From positions 1 to 64,000 of the forward strand of contig NZ_NIBG01000011.1 in the NCBI RefSeq assembly GCF_002270055.1: 64,000 nucleotides of DNA. The letters are read 5' to 3'. This document shows positions 62,644-64,000 of this stretch, one piece after another (position 1 is the first letter of the stretch; the number at the start of each line of letters is the position of its first letter). The stretch is from Anaeromicrobium sediminis (lineage in GTDB: Bacteria; Bacillota; Clostridia; Peptostreptococcales; Thermotaleaceae). Both the position numbers and the translations under genes were made by a program. Below the pieces are notes generated by a model. That model searched no databases. It saw only the letters and a program-made list of their open reading frames with translations, and had not been told where the DNA came from.

Positions 62644-62682
62644 ATTTGTAAATAGATTTACAATTGATTATAATTAAGTAGA

Positions 62683-62712
62683 TGGTTGTCAGAAATTCTG
62701 ACAACCAAATTT
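62683..62712 (+). terminator. Terminator between ymfH and lgt
   Basis: TGGTTGTCAGAA and TTCTGACAACCA form a perfect 12-bp stem with a one-base centre, followed by AATTTT. It is 20 bases before lgt, so lgt needs read-through or its own promoter. Confidence 0.75.
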
Positions 62713-62732
62713 TAATGTAAGGGGTGACACTT

Positions 62733-63473
62733 ATGGATCCAGTAGCTTTTTATGCATTTGGGATAGGTATTAGGTGGTATGGTATTTTAATAGCCTCAGG
62801 AATACTTTTAGGAACACTAGTAGCAATTAAGCGTGCTAAAAGGGTTGGTATTAATGAAGAGAATATATTAGATATGTTGCTATTTGCAGTTCCTGCCGCA
62901 ATAGTAGGGGCAAGAGTCTATTATGTAATATTTAATTGGGAATATTACGCAGGAGATTTTTATAAGATAATAAATGTAAGACAAGGTGGTCTCGCCATAC
63001 ACGGAGGTGTAATAGGAGGAGCATTAGTAGCTTATATATTTTGTAAAAGTAAAAATATATCCTTTCCTAAAATGGCGGATATATGTGCACCAAGTTTGAT
63101 TTTAGGACAAGCCATAGGAAGATGGGGAAATTTTGTCAACCAAGAAGCATATGGTGGACCCACAGACTTACCTTGGGGAATAGTAGTAGATGGAGTAAAA
63201 GTTCATCCTACATTCTTATACGAATCCTTATGGAACTTCATGGTATTTGGAGTTTTGCTTTGGTATGACAAAAGGAAAAAATTCGACGGGGAATTATTTC
63301 TTTTTTACTTAATGTTATATTCTGTAGCAAGATTCTTTATAGAGGGGTTAAGGACTGATAGCTTAATGTTTGCAGGCATGAGAGTTGCTCAACTAATAAG
63401 TGTTGGCGCAATACTTATTTCCTTGTTTTTAGTCTATTTAGGAAGAAAAAAGAAACATAATGATAAGATATAA
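62733..63473 (+). CDS. lgt: Prolipoprotein diacylglyceryl transferase
   Basis: A 246-residue membrane enzyme with seven predicted helices. It transfers diacylglycerol from phosphatidylglycerol to the lipobox cysteine of prelipoproteins. Conserved blocks are GGLAIHGGVIGG and the Lgt signature GRWGNFVNQEAYGG, with a later RFFIEGLRTDS. AAGGGGTG lies about seven bases before the ATG at 62733. A GTG at 62724 overlaps the ribosome site and is rejected. Confidence 0.96.
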   Translation: MDPVAFYAFGIGIRWYGILIASGILLGTLVAIKRAKRVGINEENILDMLLFAVPAAIVGARVYYVIFNWEYYAGDFYKIINVRQGGLAIHGGVIGGALVAYIFCKSKNISFPKMADICAPSLILGQAIGRWGNFVNQEAYGGPTDLPWGIVVDGVKVHPTFLYESLWNFMVFGVLLWYDKRKKFDGELFLFYLMLYSVARFFIEGLRTDSLMFAGMRVAQLISVGAILISLFLVYLGRKKKHNDKI

Positions 63474-63514
63474 AAGAAAAATGAAAAAAATGGTAAAAAA
63501 ATTCTCAGATTAAA

Positions 63515-63543
63515 TTGACATTATATGTAATTTGTAATATCAT
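63515..63543 (+). promoter_or_regulatory. Sigma-A promoter of the spo0E-family gene
   Basis: TTGACA at 63515-63520 and TATCAT at 63538-63543 are separated by exactly 17 bases, 67 bases before the start codon. Confidence 0.75.
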
Positions 63544-63609
63544 GTTCTTACGCCACTTTTTATCACGAAAAAACCACAAAATTTCTGTTGAAATCAGGGA
63601 GGAAATATA

Positions 63610-63741
63610 ATGTCAAAGCGTGATATTGAGAATTTAAGATATAAACTATATAATTTAATTGAAAATAAGTCGAGTTATGACGAAATTTACAAAGCCAGTA
63701 CAGACTTAGATAAATTGATAGTTTCATATTACAGAAAATAG
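63610..63741 (+). CDS. Spo0E-family sporulation regulatory aspartyl-phosphate phosphatase
   Basis: A 43-residue protein (MSKRDIENLRYKLYNLIENK ...) of two helices. The loop/second helix has the family signature SxxLD (STDLDKLIVSYY). Spo0E-type proteins remove phosphate from Spo0A~P and so delay sporulation. GGGAGGAAA precedes the ATG, and a near-consensus sigma-A promoter and a strong terminator make it a single-gene unit. It supports a spore-forming host. Confidence 0.85.
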   Translation: MSKRDIENLRYKLYNLIENKSSYDEIYKASTDLDKLIVSYYRK

Positions 63742-63755
63742 ATTACATAGATTAT

Positions 63756-63790
63756 AAAGTCTTTAAGATTAATTCTTAAAGACTTTTTTA
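63756..63790 (+). terminator. Terminator after the spo0E-family gene
   Basis: AAAGTCTTTAAGA and TCTTAAAGACTTT form a perfect 13-bp stem with a five-base loop, followed by TTTA. Confidence 0.9.
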
Positions 63791-63872
63791 CTTTTTTGTT
63801 TTCTTACCCCACTTTCCTCCACACTATAGTAGAAAAAGTTGAAAATAAAGGATTTTCATAGGGGGGAGAGAA

Positions 63873-64000
63873 GTGGAGGAGATTTTCACTATAAAGAAAC
63901 TAAAGGGGAGACTAAATACCTATATTTCTAATAAAAGACACATAAGTGGAGGAGGAAATATAAAAAAAATAAAAGCTGAATGTAAGATTTTGCAATGCAT
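63873..64000 (+). CDS. Start of an unidentified gene (3' partial)
   Basis: A GTG at 63873 closely follows GGGGGGAGAG and opens a frame that runs to the window edge (42 codons, MEEIFTIKKLKGRLNTYISN ...). The sequence is basic and not recognised. A short intergenic stretch and the good ribosome site favour a real gene. Confidence 0.4.
   Translation, partial: MEEIFTIKKLKGRLNTYISNKRHISGGGNIKKIKAECKILQC

Overview
The window looks like the chromosome of an anaerobic, endospore-forming, low-GC Firmicute (class Clostridia; an Alkaliphilus/Peptostreptococcaceae-like organism is a guess). The DNA is strongly AT-rich with AGGAGG-type ribosome binding sites and frequent GTG/TTG starts. Clostridial markers are a Spo0E-family phosphatase, a SigI/RsgI pair, a paired GlgC/GlgD, several sigma-54 promoters and a one-domain superoxide reductase. 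No tRNA, rRNA, CRISPR array or intact transposase was seen.

Layout. 0-5 kb: the C-terminal part of a giant kinase/ATPase/GAF/PAS/histidine-kinase protein. 5-11.3 kb: oxygen-related and transport genes (superoxide reductase, flavin-binding PNPOx-like protein, an O2-dependent fatty acid desaturase, two MFS transporters) and a tandem DUF3841 pair. 11.5-18.7 kb: an apparent sigma-54 regulon in which three genes (AGCS amino acid carrier, NhaC-type antiporter, octopine/nopaline dehydrogenase family enzyme) each have a -24/-12 promoter. A PAS/AAA+/Fis activator is encoded among them, and two of the promoters carry matching 36-bp upstream sites. 19.1-29.3 kb: a complete glycogen operon glgC-glgD-glgA-glgP-pulA-glgB behind a cre-like site. 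29.3-34.2 kb: an IclR regulator and a 5-oxoproline module (pxpA, NRAMP-related carrier, pxpB, pxpC). 34.4-37.5 kb: a protein made of six DUF4489 repeats. 38-41.6 kb: a secreted, extremely acidic repeat protein followed by sigI and rsgI, whose extracellular tail is also an acidic repeat.

41.8-50.2 kb holds a two-gene ThrE-type exporter (minus strand), a two-component system, a secreted beta-helix protein, a Crp/Fnr regulator with an Fnr-like box and an SDR enzyme. 50.4-57.5 kb looks like an accessory island. It contains a frameshifted brxA (BREX) remnant, four zinc-ribbon/TPR/WG-repeat genes, a decayed paralogous fragment and copies of two dispersed intergenic repeats also present at 43.1-43.4 kb. 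57.6-64 kb returns to housekeeping: ychF, a membrane protein with a chelatase-like domain, two M16 peptidase-family genes, lgt, a spo0E-family gene and the start of one more gene.

The strongest candidates for new biology are the sigma-54 opine/amino-acid module, with its paired upstream sites and a 59-bp perfect palindrome next to one promoter; the SigI-RsgI locus in which both the sensor tail and the neighbouring secreted protein are acidic repeats; and the zinc-ribbon island flanked by dispersed repeats and a BREX relic.
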